Below are positions 38,981-46,216 of a DNA stretch of 64,000 nucleotides, piece after piece. A program made the translations under genes and the position numbers. Source of the stretch: a virus; IMG/VR virus record IMGVR_UViG_3300042898_000786, positions 1 through 64,000 of that record. The stretch is one strand, 5' to 3'. Every line of letters starts with the position of its first letter. The first letter of the stretch is position 1. Below the pieces are notes generated by a model. It was given only the letters and a program-made list of their open reading frames with translations. It was not told the origin of the DNA and ran no database searches.

Positions 38981-39911
38981 TTACTTTTTTTATATTTCTT
39001 GATTCAACATATGTTTTTGCTAAGTTTGCTGCTAACTCCTTAGCTTTCTTTTTAGTCATCGTATCGATAGCCTCCTTCCATTCCTCAGGTGTTGAGCATA
39101 GGATACCATTGTATCCATTGACTATATAGTCCTTGTATGGGGAGACATTTGAAGCAATGACAGCTGTGCCAGTGAACGCCGCTTCTACGAGCTTAAGGTC
39201 CGACTTGCATTCATTGAAGATATTCTTCTTTAGTGGAACCAGTAGAACGTCAAGGTTCTTATACACTTCTGCGTAATCAAAGATGTTAGTCCAAGGTACA
39301 GGGTGCGAAGCCTTTAGCTTATTGACGTATTTCTCTACGTTGGTACAATAAAGAGTCTTACCTTCAAATGTATATCCGATTTCATCGACGTCATCGTTAT
39401 GAGAACCGGCACCAGTATATCCAAATCTTAACTCTTTGGATTTTACTTTCTTATGACTCCATTGCTTAGCGTCTGGGTCAACGGCATTAGGAACTATAAC
39501 AACATCAGCCTTTGGTGCTAGGCGCTTTACATACTTCGCTAGGATTTCTGAAGGAGTCCATACGACATCCGCTATCTGTAATGTTTTCTTAATCATATTT
39601 CCTACTTCTTTTTTCCATAAATTGTAATTAAAGTTATCTTTGTTTAGAACCCAGTAGTCATCTACGTCTACAATGATGCGAATATTGTTAGCGCGTTTCA
39701 TAATATGACGAAAGTGTTTATGGTTCCTAGCGTTTACAACCCTAGGGATTACTACGTTACTGACTAAAGTCAAGTCCATATCTACCATCTCCTTAAGTTC
39801 TTTGACGAGATGTATTTTATCGTAGCCGGAGTTCATAAGGTTTTGAGCCGGCACCATAATACGGTGGTAGTTAATACCGTTTATGTCATCCAATAAGATA
39901 ATAGTATACAT
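38919..39911 (-). CDS. GT-B glycosyltransferase (group 1/GT4-like)
   Basis: 330 residues. The N-terminal half has DDINGINYHRIMVPAQNL and IRIIVDVDDYW. The C-terminal Rossmann half has LRFGYTGAGSHNDD, then DVLLVPLKKNIFNECKSDLKLVEAAFTGTAVIASNVSPY and NGYNGILCSTPEEW, which is the nucleotide-sugar binding E-containing motif of group 1 transferases. It would transfer a sugar from NDP-sugar to an unknown acceptor: phage DNA bases, a virion protein or host surface glycan. It lies in the early DNA-metabolism cluster, which mildly favours DNA. Confidence 0.85.
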   Translation of the reverse strand: MYTIILLDDINGINYHRIMVPAQNLMNSGYDKIHLVKELKEMVDMDLTLVSNVVIPRVVNARNHKHFRHIMKRANNIRIIVDVDDYWVLNKDNFNYNLWKKEVGNMIKKTLQIADVVWTPSEILAKYVKRLAPKADVVIVPNAVDPDAKQWSHKKVKSKELRFGYTGAGSHNDDVDEIGYTFEGKTLYCTNVEKYVNKLKASHPVPWTNIFDYAEVYKNLDVLLVPLKKNIFNECKSDLKLVEAAFTGTAVIASNVSPYKDYIVNGYNGILCSTPEEWKEAIDTMTKKKAKELAANLAKTYVESRNIKKVNEIRIESLNRGIATIIHEGE

Positions 39912-40126
39912 TACATTCCCTCGGAGTGCTGTCGAATAGCAGAACGAATTAATTCAACCTCTAGCCTGACTTTCTTTATGTAATTGTCAACTAATATCTT
40001 GACAGCATCTTGGTCCTCGAGTGGTTCTCCGTTCTTGTCGTGCAGAGACTCATATAGTTCTGTTGTAGTCTGAGCAACAAAGTTTGTCGCCACAAAATAC
40101 ATCCGTGAGAGTTCACTTACTTGCAT
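39911..40126 (-). CDS. Small helical protein, unknown
   Basis: 71 residues, predicted mostly helical. It overlaps the glycosyltransferase start by 1 nt and the resolvase gene end by 14 nt. No motif recognised. Confidence 0.6.
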   Translation of the reverse strand: MQVSELSRMYFVATNFVAQTTTELYESLHDKNGEPLEDQDAVKILVDNYIKKVRLEVELIRSAIRQHSEGM

Positions 40127-40556
40127 CGGAGATTATTTTAATAGTTTCGTCTACTTGGTTTTTGTTCTTCGGGATGAAGAAATGCCAATCATACATACCA
40201 TTCTCTTTGCAATGCTTTAAAAACATTTTCCAACGCAGAGGAAAGTCTGCCGACATAACGTATCCTTTAGTCTCTATAACAAATTTATGCTCGTAGCTCA
40301 CGAAGTCTGGAGTATATATTATTTGGAGGATTGTTTTGTTAGAACTTTCCACAAGGTCTCCCTTTTTCGGAACAGACTTGTAATAAAACTCTGGACCTTT
40401 AAAAGAATCCTGGAGAATATACTTGTGCTTTTCGTACTCGAAGTGAGTACCGCTTTCTTTGAGGGCTTGGGCGCAGTACGCTTCGAGGCCCGACTTGTAT
40501 TGGCCCGTTGTCTTGGCTCTTGTTTTGTTTTTTGCATTTTTCTTTCTTTTAAACAC
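40113..40556 (-). CDS. T7 endonuclease I-like Holliday junction resolvase
   Basis: 147 residues. A basic N-terminus is followed by YKSGLEAYCAQALKESGTHFEYEKHKY, then IIYTPDFVSYEHKFVIETKGYV and LRWKMFLKHCKE. The E, P-D and E-x-K residues match the PD-(D/E)XK active site of phage T7 endonuclease I, which cuts branched DNA before packaging. The start is GTG, 4 nt after a minus-strand TACTTTTG box, so this message would be leaderless. Confidence 0.8.
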   Translation of the reverse strand: MFKRKKNAKNKTRAKTTGQYKSGLEAYCAQALKESGTHFEYEKHKYILQDSFKGPEFYYKSVPKKGDLVESSNKTILQIIYTPDFVSYEHKFVIETKGYVMSADFPLRWKMFLKHCKENGMYDWHFFIPKNKNQVDETIKIISDASK

Positions 40557-40560
40557 TTAG

Positions 40561-40592
40561 CAAAAGTAAACTAATATATTTTAGTAATCAAA
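40561..40592 (-). promoter_or_regulatory. Bacteroidetes-type promoter of the resolvase gene
   Basis: On the minus strand TTTG (40592-40589), a 20-nt spacer, then TACTTTTG (40568-40561). It lies in the 3' end of the primase-helicase gene and 4 nt before the GTG start. Confidence 0.75.
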
Positions 40593-42417
40593 ATATTTTA
40601 GATAAATCGGTAGAAGTTTCTAACGGAATTTGTTGAGGCCTTTGCTCAAACAAAGGCACGAACAAGCGTGACGAAGAGCCCTGCAAACATCCAAAGGAAG
40701 TGTAGTGCTTGTTCATCTCAAAGGTAAGAGGCGAGAAAAGAGGAGTCGGCATACCACCAGACTCTACCTCGCGCACTTTGCGTACGTGAAAGTCAATAGT
40801 ACGGCGTGTAGGCTCATCTTCGTGCTGGATTTTTCTGTGGACAGTAACGAACCCATCGGCACGGTTAACGAACTTCGAGCCACCCTCAGTGTCTGCGGCC
40901 ATAGGAGCAACGGGATGTCCGTCGTCTCCAATTCGGCGTTGAGACTCTGTAACTGCGTGGGTGTTAAGCCATACAGCTATACTTTTAGCATTCGCGAACG
41001 TAAGTAATTCTGATGCTGCCTCGTAGTGATACTCGTGCACACCTATAGATGCTCCATTGGCCAAGTCAATCTTTAAGCTGTTGTAAGGGTCTACAAATAA
41101 ACCATCAACCTGCTGGCCCCTTATAAGCTTCTCGGTAAATATCATAAGGTCGTAGTACGAGTATACCTGCCGGTTAGATATTACTATGAAGTGCTCTTGT
41201 ATCCACTCAAAAGCTAGCTTACGCTGCGCGTAGTTCATATACTTTAGCGGCATACCCGTCACGAACTGCATAAGCTTGTACTTAATGGATGCTGTTCGGT
41301 TCTCTGAGGAGTATACAACCCACTTCCATCCGTGCCTCATAGAGGCGGTCACCATCAGGTATAATATAAATGTAGTCTTACCTACGTTGCTGTGTCCATT
41401 AACAATAAAGAACTCACGCTTAAACCTAAAGAACTTATCAAAGTATTCGTTACCGGTATCAAGACCAACCTCCACTTTCCCTTCGGCGAGGTCGTTAATC
41501 CAACGAAAGTCTTCGTCGTCCGAGGATACGAATGACATATCTCCGTCGTTAATAAGCATCTCACGTTGAGCCTTGTCCTCTTGCTCTACGATTTCACGTA
41601 TAGGGAGTTTCTTTCCTTTCTCAATGCCGTCTACTATAGTCTTTCTAGCTAAGTCTTCCGACTCTATCTCGCGCTTTGATATCTCACGTAGAAGCACACG
41701 AACAACTTCATCCTCTTCCATCCTTCCGGCGGCTACATATCCGCCACATAAGACGCTTGCCTTGAGTAGAGTAGCGTGCTTCTCTCCATCTGAGGCGTTC
41801 CGAATCATCCGCGCTGCGATGTTTAGCTTATGGTAATCTGTGTAGCTGTCAACAGACTTACTCTCTTGGTGTACGGATGCTTGCTCGGTAAGTATATGAC
41901 CGAAGGGCTTAGCAAACTCTTTGATTACAATCTCTGGGTCGTAAGACTCAAAACAAGCCCTAGATTCGTTTACTCCACTAGGGTCAATGTCAATACCATA
42001 TTGTTTATCAAAGTACGTTTGTAGGGCACGGAAATGGTCTCTGTGTCGCTCTGGGTTGGTTACCTGCACAAGGGCCTTGAGTCCATCTCCGGATGGAGAC
42101 ACCCAACAAGCAAAGACATACTCGTCCGTAGATAGTATTGGCTTTAGTTTTGGTACGTCTACGTGGTCTAGGTCAATGACTATGATACCACTATGGTCGT
42201 GAAGCGATGAGTCCTTACGCTCAAGGAATGCGCCGCTCCATAGAACTATAGGGAGTGTTTTCTTTTGGTCCTTATCGCCGGCCCTCAGTAAATCAATCGT
42301 ATCGCTGCTCTTGCCAGTCTTGATACGTTGAAGTGCTGCTTCCGCTGATATATGGTGTGGATGATTGGTTTGAAGGATATCCTTGAATATCGTCACTGTG
42401 TTTTGTAGTACGCTCAT
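40588..42417 (-). CDS. Primase-helicase (BT4734/VirE-like N-terminus plus DnaB-like helicase)
   Basis: 609 residues. The N-terminal part (HDHSGIIVIDLDHVD, SPSGDGLKALVQV, IDPSGVNESRACFESYDP) matches the BT4734-like domain linked to primases in Bacteroidetes elements. The C-terminal part is a RecA-fold helicase with Walker A GHSNVGKTT near residue 340 and Walker B VDGLFVDPYN near 435. It unwinds and primes phage DNA at the fork. I take the ATG at 42417 rather than the TTG 6 nt earlier. The 5' end overlaps the upstream gene by 125 nt. Confidence 0.85.
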   Translation of the reverse strand: MSVLQNTVTIFKDILQTNHPHHISAEAALQRIKTGKSSDTIDLLRAGDKDQKKTLPIVLWSGAFLERKDSSLHDHSGIIVIDLDHVDVPKLKPILSTDEYVFACWVSPSGDGLKALVQVTNPERHRDHFRALQTYFDKQYGIDIDPSGVNESRACFESYDPEIVIKEFAKPFGHILTEQASVHQESKSVDSYTDYHKLNIAARMIRNASDGEKHATLLKASVLCGGYVAAGRMEEDEVVRVLLREISKREIESEDLARKTIVDGIEKGKKLPIREIVEQEDKAQREMLINDGDMSFVSSDDEDFRWINDLAEGKVEVGLDTGNEYFDKFFRFKREFFIVNGHSNVGKTTFILYLMVTASMRHGWKWVVYSSENRTASIKYKLMQFVTGMPLKYMNYAQRKLAFEWIQEHFIVISNRQVYSYYDLMIFTEKLIRGQQVDGLFVDPYNSLKIDLANGASIGVHEYHYEAASELLTFANAKSIAVWLNTHAVTESQRRIGDDGHPVAPMAADTEGGSKFVNRADGFVTVHRKIQHEDEPTRRTIDFHVRKVREVESGGMPTPLFSPLTFEMNKHYTSFGCLQGSSSRLFVPLFEQRPQQIPLETSTDLSKIF

Positions 42418-42673
42418 TTTCAATTGCTATTTTAAGTAAGATTAAGTAACCTATTAGGTCTTGGACTGTGTCCTCAGTTGAATCATTGATTCCCTTGTTC
42501 TTGATTCTCATTAGCTTATCATCAATTCGACAAGCTATGTTATCAACCGCAGAGCCACTCGCAAATATATTCGATGGCTTTAGTGCGCTGTCTCCGTACG
42601 CATTGTTTTTTTCTAGTAGTAGGTCACGGACAGAGTTTGCTACCTCTACTATTTGTTCAGCTGTTGTTTTCAT
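42293..42673 (-). CDS. DUF1599/Nmad1-like nucleotide-modification-associated protein
   Basis: 126 residues from the ATG at 42673. EKNNAYGDSALKPSNIF, then CRIDDKLMRIKNK and EDTVQDLIGYLILLKIA, follow the pattern of the Nmad1 (DUF1599) family, which is linked by context to phage base modification. The last 40 residues are Ser/Gln/Tyr-rich, look disordered, and are encoded inside the overlap with the helicase gene. Its biochemical role is not known. Confidence 0.7.
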   Translation of the reverse strand: MKTTAEQIVEVANSVRDLLLEKNNAYGDSALKPSNIFASGSAVDNIACRIDDKLMRIKNKGINDSTEDTVQDLIGYLILLKIAIENERTTKHSDDIQGYPSNQSSTPYISGSSTSTYQDWQEQRYD

Positions 42674-42675
42674 TT

Positions 42676-42939
42676 TTACCAATTAAAATCATCTACCCAT
42701 ATTGGAGTACGCTCTCCGACATAGGCTGCAAAAGTATTATATTCTGCAAACTCAGAAGCCTCCTCGAAGTCTCCATCCATATCTTCCGCTAGTATGTCAA
42801 CAACTTTCGAACGTGAATATACCACTCGAAAAGAGTCTGGTTCAAAGCCAATGATGGCATCATCAAGTCCGTCGGCAAACAAAATCCCTTCGTCGTCGTG
42901 ACCCGAATATAGTTCTATAATTAATTCTCTTTTACTCAT
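42676..42939 (-). CDS. Small acidic phage protein (VGERTPIW type)
   Basis: 87 residues from the ATG at 42939. It contains FADGLDDAIIGF, RVVYSRSKVVDIL and a C-terminal EFAEYNTFAAYVGERTPIW block. That block recurs in many unrelated phages as a protein of unknown function. It ends 2 nt before the next start. Confidence 0.75.
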   Translation of the reverse strand: MSKRELIIELYSGHDDEGILFADGLDDAIIGFEPDSFRVVYSRSKVVDILAEDMDGDFEEASEFAEYNTFAAYVGERTPIWVDDFNW

Positions 42940-43177
42940 AAATTTGCGATTCACCCACTTGTTTTTTAGTGAGTATTTTGGTTATCAATATTCTGCGTTC
43001 TCCTTTATAGTTCGACCCATAGATTTCGTCATTGAGTCTGTCTATTGTCTTGGGGTCTCTAGTCATTATATCTGTAGCTGACTCGCATTTTGACACAGCC
43101 CAGGTTTTTTTGATTAGCGTTTGCTTTGTCTTTCGATAAGATACTTCTATGTCGTAAAGATATATTGGGTAAGCCAT
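42932..43177 (-). CDS. Small protein, unknown
   Basis: 81 residues from the ATG at 43177 (MAYPIYLYDIE). A second ATG lies 27 nt further upstream, but choosing it would overlap the zinc-finger-like mini-gene at 43183. Overlaps the next gene by 8 nt. No known motif. Confidence 0.65.
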   Translation of the reverse strand: MAYPIYLYDIEVSYRKTKQTLIKKTWAVSKCESATDIMTRDPKTIDRLNDEIYGSNYKGERRILITKILTKKQVGESQIYE

Positions 43178-43182
43178 TTGCG

Positions 43183-43278
43183 TTACTGTTGAATGCAGTA
43201 GCATTCGCTATTGCCTTCGTTAATCTGCTGGGTTGTACGTAGGCATACCGGGCAGGTATCTGTGGTTTCTGTTTCCAT
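43183..43278 (-). CDS. Mini zinc-finger-like protein
   Basis: 31 residues. CPVC near the start and CYC near the end (C9, C12, C26, C28) could bind one zinc. Tight spacing (5 nt) to both neighbours supports a real gene. Function unknown; it may bind nucleic acid. Confidence 0.55.
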   Translation of the reverse strand: METETTDTCPVCLRTTQQINEGNSECYCIQQ

Positions 43279-43283
43279 TGTTT

Positions 43284-43577
43284 TTATTTATTGATTGGGC
43301 GATAGCCTATGTTATAAAGGGTATCGGTATCTGCGGCTAGGAGTGCCTCGACTCCGCGTTTGATTGCGTTGTAAGCGACTTCAATGTCATTGTCGGTCTT
43401 CATATTCTTATATAGTACATCAAGTTGTGACTCGAGGTCTTTTATGAGATTGTTGACTGCTCGTTTGATATTGTGACGATACAGCGGTGTGGCCTGCAAT
43501 TCATCAAGCAGTTCGAGTTGAACTTGCATAATGATTAGCAGCTTCACGAGTTTTAGTTCTATGCTTAATTCGCTCAT
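43284..43577 (-). CDS. Small helical protein, unknown
   Basis: 97 residues, Leu-rich and helical with likely coiled coil. It starts with an ATG at 43577. No motif recognised. Confidence 0.65.
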   Translation of the reverse strand: MSELSIELKLVKLLIIMQVQLELLDELQATPLYRHNIKRAVNNLIKDLESQLDVLYKNMKTDNDIEVAYNAIKRGVEALLAADTDTLYNIGYRPINK

Positions 43578-43620
43578 TTCTATTTTCTTTTTTGTACATT
43601 TAACATTAAATTAACATTCT

Positions 43621-43764
43621 ATGAAGAAACTTTTATTGGTTTTAGCAGCATTAATTGCTACATCTTGCGCCTCAGTAACTCCAAACAGCTTTAGTACTTT
43701 GACGAGCTGTGGCGTGGGTGGGTGTACAAATCTGACAATACATCATCACGTTTTTTTTGAGTAG
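43621..43764 (+). CDS. Tiny plus-strand lipoprotein inside the minus-strand cluster
   Basis: 47 residues. A clear lipoprotein signal (MKKLLLVLAALIATSC, Cys16 in the lipobox) is followed by a short Ser/Thr/Cys/His tail. It runs against all of its neighbours and its 3' half overlaps the minus-strand gene at 43691-43879. Small phage-borne lipoproteins can block superinfection or act at the envelope. No clear TAnnTTTG box precedes it, only a T6G and two TTAACATT repeats. Confidence 0.55.
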   Translation: MKKLLLVLAALIATSCASVTPNSFSTLTSCGVGGCTNLTIHHHVFFE

Positions 43765-43879
43765 ACTTTTTGTCTTTCCCTAATAAGCGAGGCATATTTA
43801 TTACAATCCATCGGCAGAAGTCTTTGGAATCTAGCTCGTTTAGTTTGTCTTCGACTTCTTCAATTGCTGTCTTATTCAT
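43691..43879 (-). CDS. Small charged protein, unknown
   Basis: 62 residues from the ATG at 43879. A helical acidic N-terminus is followed by a basic C-terminus. It overlaps the opposing lipoprotein gene by 74 nt, so the two mRNAs would be antisense to each other. No family recognised. Confidence 0.55.
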   Translation of the reverse strand: MNKTAIEEVEDKLNELDSKDFCRWIVINMPRLLGKDKKSTQKKRDDVLSDLYTHPRHSSSKY

Positions 43880-43886
43880 TTTATTT

Positions 43887-43936
43887 GTCAACTTATTGGT
43901 TTATATTTTGGTTAGCGGTGTCAACCTATTGGTTTA
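43887..43936. repeat. Direct repeat, possible operator
   Basis: GTCAACnTATTGGTTTA occurs at 43887-43903 and 43920-43936, with one mismatch and a 33-nt period. It lies just upstream of the minus gene at 43691-43879. Confidence 0.6.
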
Positions 43937-44137
43937 ATAACTAGATGATTTTTATACTGTAGGTATAAGTTTGGGCGGCTATAATCATCATTAACAACGA
44001 TAGAGCTTTATAATGCAAGATAAAGGGTTCATCTATATTCTGCCAAATCGGGGTTATCAAGGGTACATTTGGCAAATTATAGACAACAGCTCGGATGATT
44101 TCCGAATTAGTTCGTGACAAAAAACATAGCAGATTTG
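43937..44137. other. Intergenic stretch without a convincing gene
   Basis: A minus-strand frame stays open here but begins only with TTG, lacks a good leader and overlaps the next gene. On the plus strand a TAAGTTTG box (43966-43973) precedes a 34-codon frame starting at 44013. Neither is convincing. Confidence 0.4.
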
Positions 44138-44437
44138 TTACGAAGGTTCGTTCCAATCACTATACTTAAGCCCCCACTGTAGGTTAATCCACTGCATTTC
44201 TTTCTCGGCTAAGGTTTTGTTTAGCTTGAGATTCTTACGCAGGTAGTCCGTGCCCCAGGCCTTCCACTGGTCACCCTGATTCACAGTCATAGTCCACTCG
44301 GTCCACCAGTTGTCGGTTCTACCCTTGATGTCTTCGTAGGTAACATTATGTCCGGCAATAACAAACATCTGATTAAGTAAATCAATCACCGCTTGCTCAC
44401 GCTTTTGGTCTCGGGTTAGTCTTTTTTTAGTTTCCAT
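44138..44437 (-). CDS. Conserved-type phage protein (KKRLTRDQKREQ)
   Basis: 99 residues. It opens METKKRLTRDQKREQAVIDLLNQMF and is rich in Trp and Lys. Proteins with this start occur in other Bacteroidetes phages as unknowns. Overlaps the upstream gene by 22 nt. Confidence 0.65.
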   Translation of the reverse strand: METKKRLTRDQKREQAVIDLLNQMFVIAGHNVTYEDIKGRTDNWWTEWTMTVNQGDQWKAWGTDYLRKNLKLNKTLAEKEMQWINLQWGLKYSDWNEPS

Positions 44438-44769
44438 AGTTCGTATGTGCTGTTTAACGTGTTGAATTTAATATAATCCTCTCGCTCCTCCAAAATTTCT
44501 GTAACAGGGCTAGTTTGCCAAGTAAAAAACTGGTTAAATGGAGACATAATTAGTGAATAACCAATTGCTGGTTTATCGTGACGGGCTTTAAACTTATTTT
44601 CTCCATTCCATTCAACCCACATCACTTCCTTAGATTGGTTGGTTAGTCCGTCTCGTTCACGAACTAATTTCCAATTGAATTCGTTTTCAATTACATTTTG
44701 TTCAAGAGCAACTTTCAAGACATTATCTTCTAATGTCATTGGAATTTTAGTTTGTTTTAACTTGCTCAT
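44416..44769 (-). CDS. Phage protein, unknown
   Basis: 117 residues, Trp-rich and beta-type. It starts behind the recurrent leader AACACCAACGAGAAATG. No known motif. Confidence 0.65.
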   Translation of the reverse strand: MSKLKQTKIPMTLEDNVLKVALEQNVIENEFNWKLVRERDGLTNQSKEVMWVEWNGENKFKARHDKPAIGYSLIMSPFNQFFTWQTSPVTEILEEREDYIKFNTLNSTYELWKLKKD

Positions 44770-44781
44770 TTCTCGTTGGTG

Positions 44782-44934
44782 TTAAGGGTTAAGCAATAGC
44801 CAAACGCCAAACCACAGGTGCAATATAATTGACCCAATAGCGCCAAACATTTTTGGTAACTCTTTTTGTTTTGACGCTGTTACGCCTGCGCCTACTGCTC
44901 CGAGAAGGAGGTAGATTGCGATAATTGTTTTCAT
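44782..44934 (-). CDS. Small two-TM protein, holin-like topology
   Basis: 50 residues: TM 1 (about 3-20), a short SKQKELPK turn, TM 2 (about 29-48). It overlaps the upstream gene by 4 nt (ATGA) and follows the recurrent GAGAAATGA leader. Its size fits a small holin or another inner-membrane peptide. It lies in the early cluster, far from the endolysin. Confidence 0.6.
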   Translation of the reverse strand: MKTIIAIYLLLGAVGAGVTASKQKELPKMFGAIGSIILHLWFGVWLLLNP

Positions 44935-45182
44935 TTCTCTTTGGTTTTAAATCGTAAACTGTAGTATTCTTCTGCGATGCCGCTATTAGGGTCGAGGTGC
45001 TGCATTTCCATACCTGTGTGGAATGACTCTATGATTTCAGCCATCTCTTTCTCAAGCATTGATTCTGCCTCATCAATTACATTAGACAATGCTTTTTGAT
45101 AACCAGTCTGCCACTCATTTGATGCGGTCATTTGTTCTGCCTTAAGACTTTGAATAAGTTCTTGCATTGGTGTCTTCTTCAT
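44931..45182 (-). CDS. Small helical protein, unknown
   Basis: 83 residues from the ATG at 45182, Glu/Met-rich helix. It ends in KTKEK, encoded by the shared leader of the next gene. Confidence 0.65.
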   Translation of the reverse strand: MKKTPMQELIQSLKAEQMTASNEWQTGYQKALSNVIDEAESMLEKEMAEIIESFHTGMEMQHLDPNSGIAEEYYSLRFKTKEK

Positions 45183-45185
45183 AAG

Positions 45186-45193
45186 CAAATTTA
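45186..45193 (-). promoter_or_regulatory. TAnnTTTG element (minus strand)
   Basis: TAAATTTG on the minus strand, 3 nt before the ATG at 45182. It overlaps the palindrome GCAAATTTATTTGC. No good -33 match. Confidence 0.45.
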
Positions 45194-45216
45194 TTTGCGG
45201 TGAGGAGCCTTGCGAC

Positions 45217-45357
45217 TCATTTCTCGTTGGTTTTAAGCATTTCGTTTAGTTCAAGCATCAACTCAAATGTGTCAATGAGTTCATCAGTTGGTTCATCCTC
45301 CCGATGTATTAAACTTTGAGGCATTCCTATTTCTATAATTTCAAGTATCCTTTTCAT
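45217..45357 (-). CDS. Tiny acidic protein, unknown
   Basis: 46 residues with amphipathic Glu/Leu/Met helices. It starts behind ACACCAACGATAAATG and ends in KTNEK, encoded in the next copy of the leader motif. Confidence 0.6.
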   Translation of the reverse strand: MKRILEIIEIGMPQSLIHREDEPTDELIDTFELMLELNEMLKTNEK

Positions 45358-45369
45358 TTATCGTTGGTG

Positions 45370-45588
45370 TTAAAGGTTTTCAATTTCAAAATATTCATAA
45401 TATTCCTTAACCTCTTTTTTGGTTAATGCCTTTACCCAATCTTTACTTGCGTACAACGGCATTGATTTTCTCCCGTGAGGTTCTACTACAATTTCATCTA
45501 TGTCGCATTGTGATTGCAATTCTACATCAGATATTGATGCAAGAACCCATACCAATGTTTGATTTTTAATTTCGTCAGTTATTTTCAT
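45370..45588 (-). CDS. Small protein, unknown
   Basis: 72 residues, mixed composition. The ATG at 45588 follows the AACCAACGAGAAATG leader and overlaps the upstream stop by 4 nt. Confidence 0.62.
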   Translation of the reverse strand: MKITDEIKNQTLVWVLASISDVELQSQCDIDEIVVEPHGRKSMPLYASKDWVKALTKKEVKEYYEYFEIENL

Positions 45589-45776
45589 TTCTCGTTGGTT
45601 TTGTATTCTTTATCAAAAGAATCTGCAATCTCACGGGTGGTCAAATCTCCGTACTTGAAAGCGAAGTCAATCATCTGCTCCTTCTCAATTCTTTTTGCTT
45701 CTCTAATATCAAGTGGTGTGATTGTACCTTGCATCTCCCACATATTAACAAGCCACTCTACTGCTGTTTTTTTCAT
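45585..45776 (-). CDS. Small helical phage protein (MKKTAVEWLV type)
   Basis: 63 residues from the ATG at 45776; an upstream GTG/TTG extension is less likely. MKKTAVEWLV...AKRIEKEQMIDFA is a pattern common in flavobacterial phage and prophage unknowns. Ends in KTNEK. Confidence 0.68.
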   Translation of the reverse strand: MKKTAVEWLVNMWEMQGTITPLDIREAKRIEKEQMIDFAFKYGDLTTREIADSFDKEYKTNEK

Positions 45777-45834
45777 CTCTCTAAAATTTAATTGGTTTTG
45801 TTTGCCCTCATTTAACCGCATCAGGCTTCTCGGT

Positions 45835-45996
45835 TTATTTCTCTTTGGTGTTAGTCTTCCACTGGTATTCGCACTTGCCGTCCTTAATAGGTGAGTTCAT
45901 AAAGTAGGATTGATACATATCTTCGGAGGCAGTGAATCGGTAGCAGGTCATCTTGAGGTCGCAATTTGCGCCACTACATTTAGTTATGTCGGTCAT
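45835..45996 (-). CDS. Small Cys-containing protein, zinc-site candidate
   Basis: 53 residues with four Cys (KCSGANC, TCYRF, GKCEYQW) that could bind one zinc. Ends in NTKEK from the shared leader motif. Function unknown. Confidence 0.6.
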   Translation of the reverse strand: MTDITKCSGANCDLKMTCYRFTASEDMYQSYFMNSPIKDGKCEYQWKTNTKEK

Positions 45997-46007
45997 TTTT
46001 ATTTAAT

Positions 46008-46091
46008 TTAAAAGAAAAAGACTCCGTTAATCAGGGCGGTAGCTTGCCGCTTACTGAATCCTAATGCGCCATAAGCGGGCGGAGTTCTCAT
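46008..46091 (-). other. Structured intergenic element or 27-codon mini-gene
   Basis: On the minus strand a frame of 27 residues (MRTPPAYGALGF start) overlaps the upstream stop as ATGA behind the recurrent leader. The same DNA can fold: ACTCCG pairs with CGGAGT at the ends and CCGCTTA with TAAGCGG inside, and a T-rich run follows, as in a large terminator-like RNA. I cannot tell which reading is right. Confidence 0.45.
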
Positions 46092-46216
46092 TTCTCTTTG
46101 GTGTTAAATTCATTTTCAGTATAGAAGTCCGTGCCTTCGTTGTCTTCTGGTTCGATGCCATTCTTAATCATATCAACGATTAACAACAGCTCGGTCATTG
46201 TCAGTTCTATTTTCAT
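46088..46216 (-). CDS. Tiny acidic protein, unknown
   Basis: 42 residues, MKIELTMTELLLIVDMI start, acidic, ending NTKEK. It overlaps the upstream gene by 4 nt (ATGA). Confidence 0.6.
   Translation of the reverse strand: MKIELTMTELLLIVDMIKNGIEPEDNEGTDFYTENEFNTKEK

Noticed and set aside
43941-44156. 71-codon minus-strand frame
   Set aside because: Only a TTG start inside the next gene, no leader motif, and no internal Met that gives a sensible protein.
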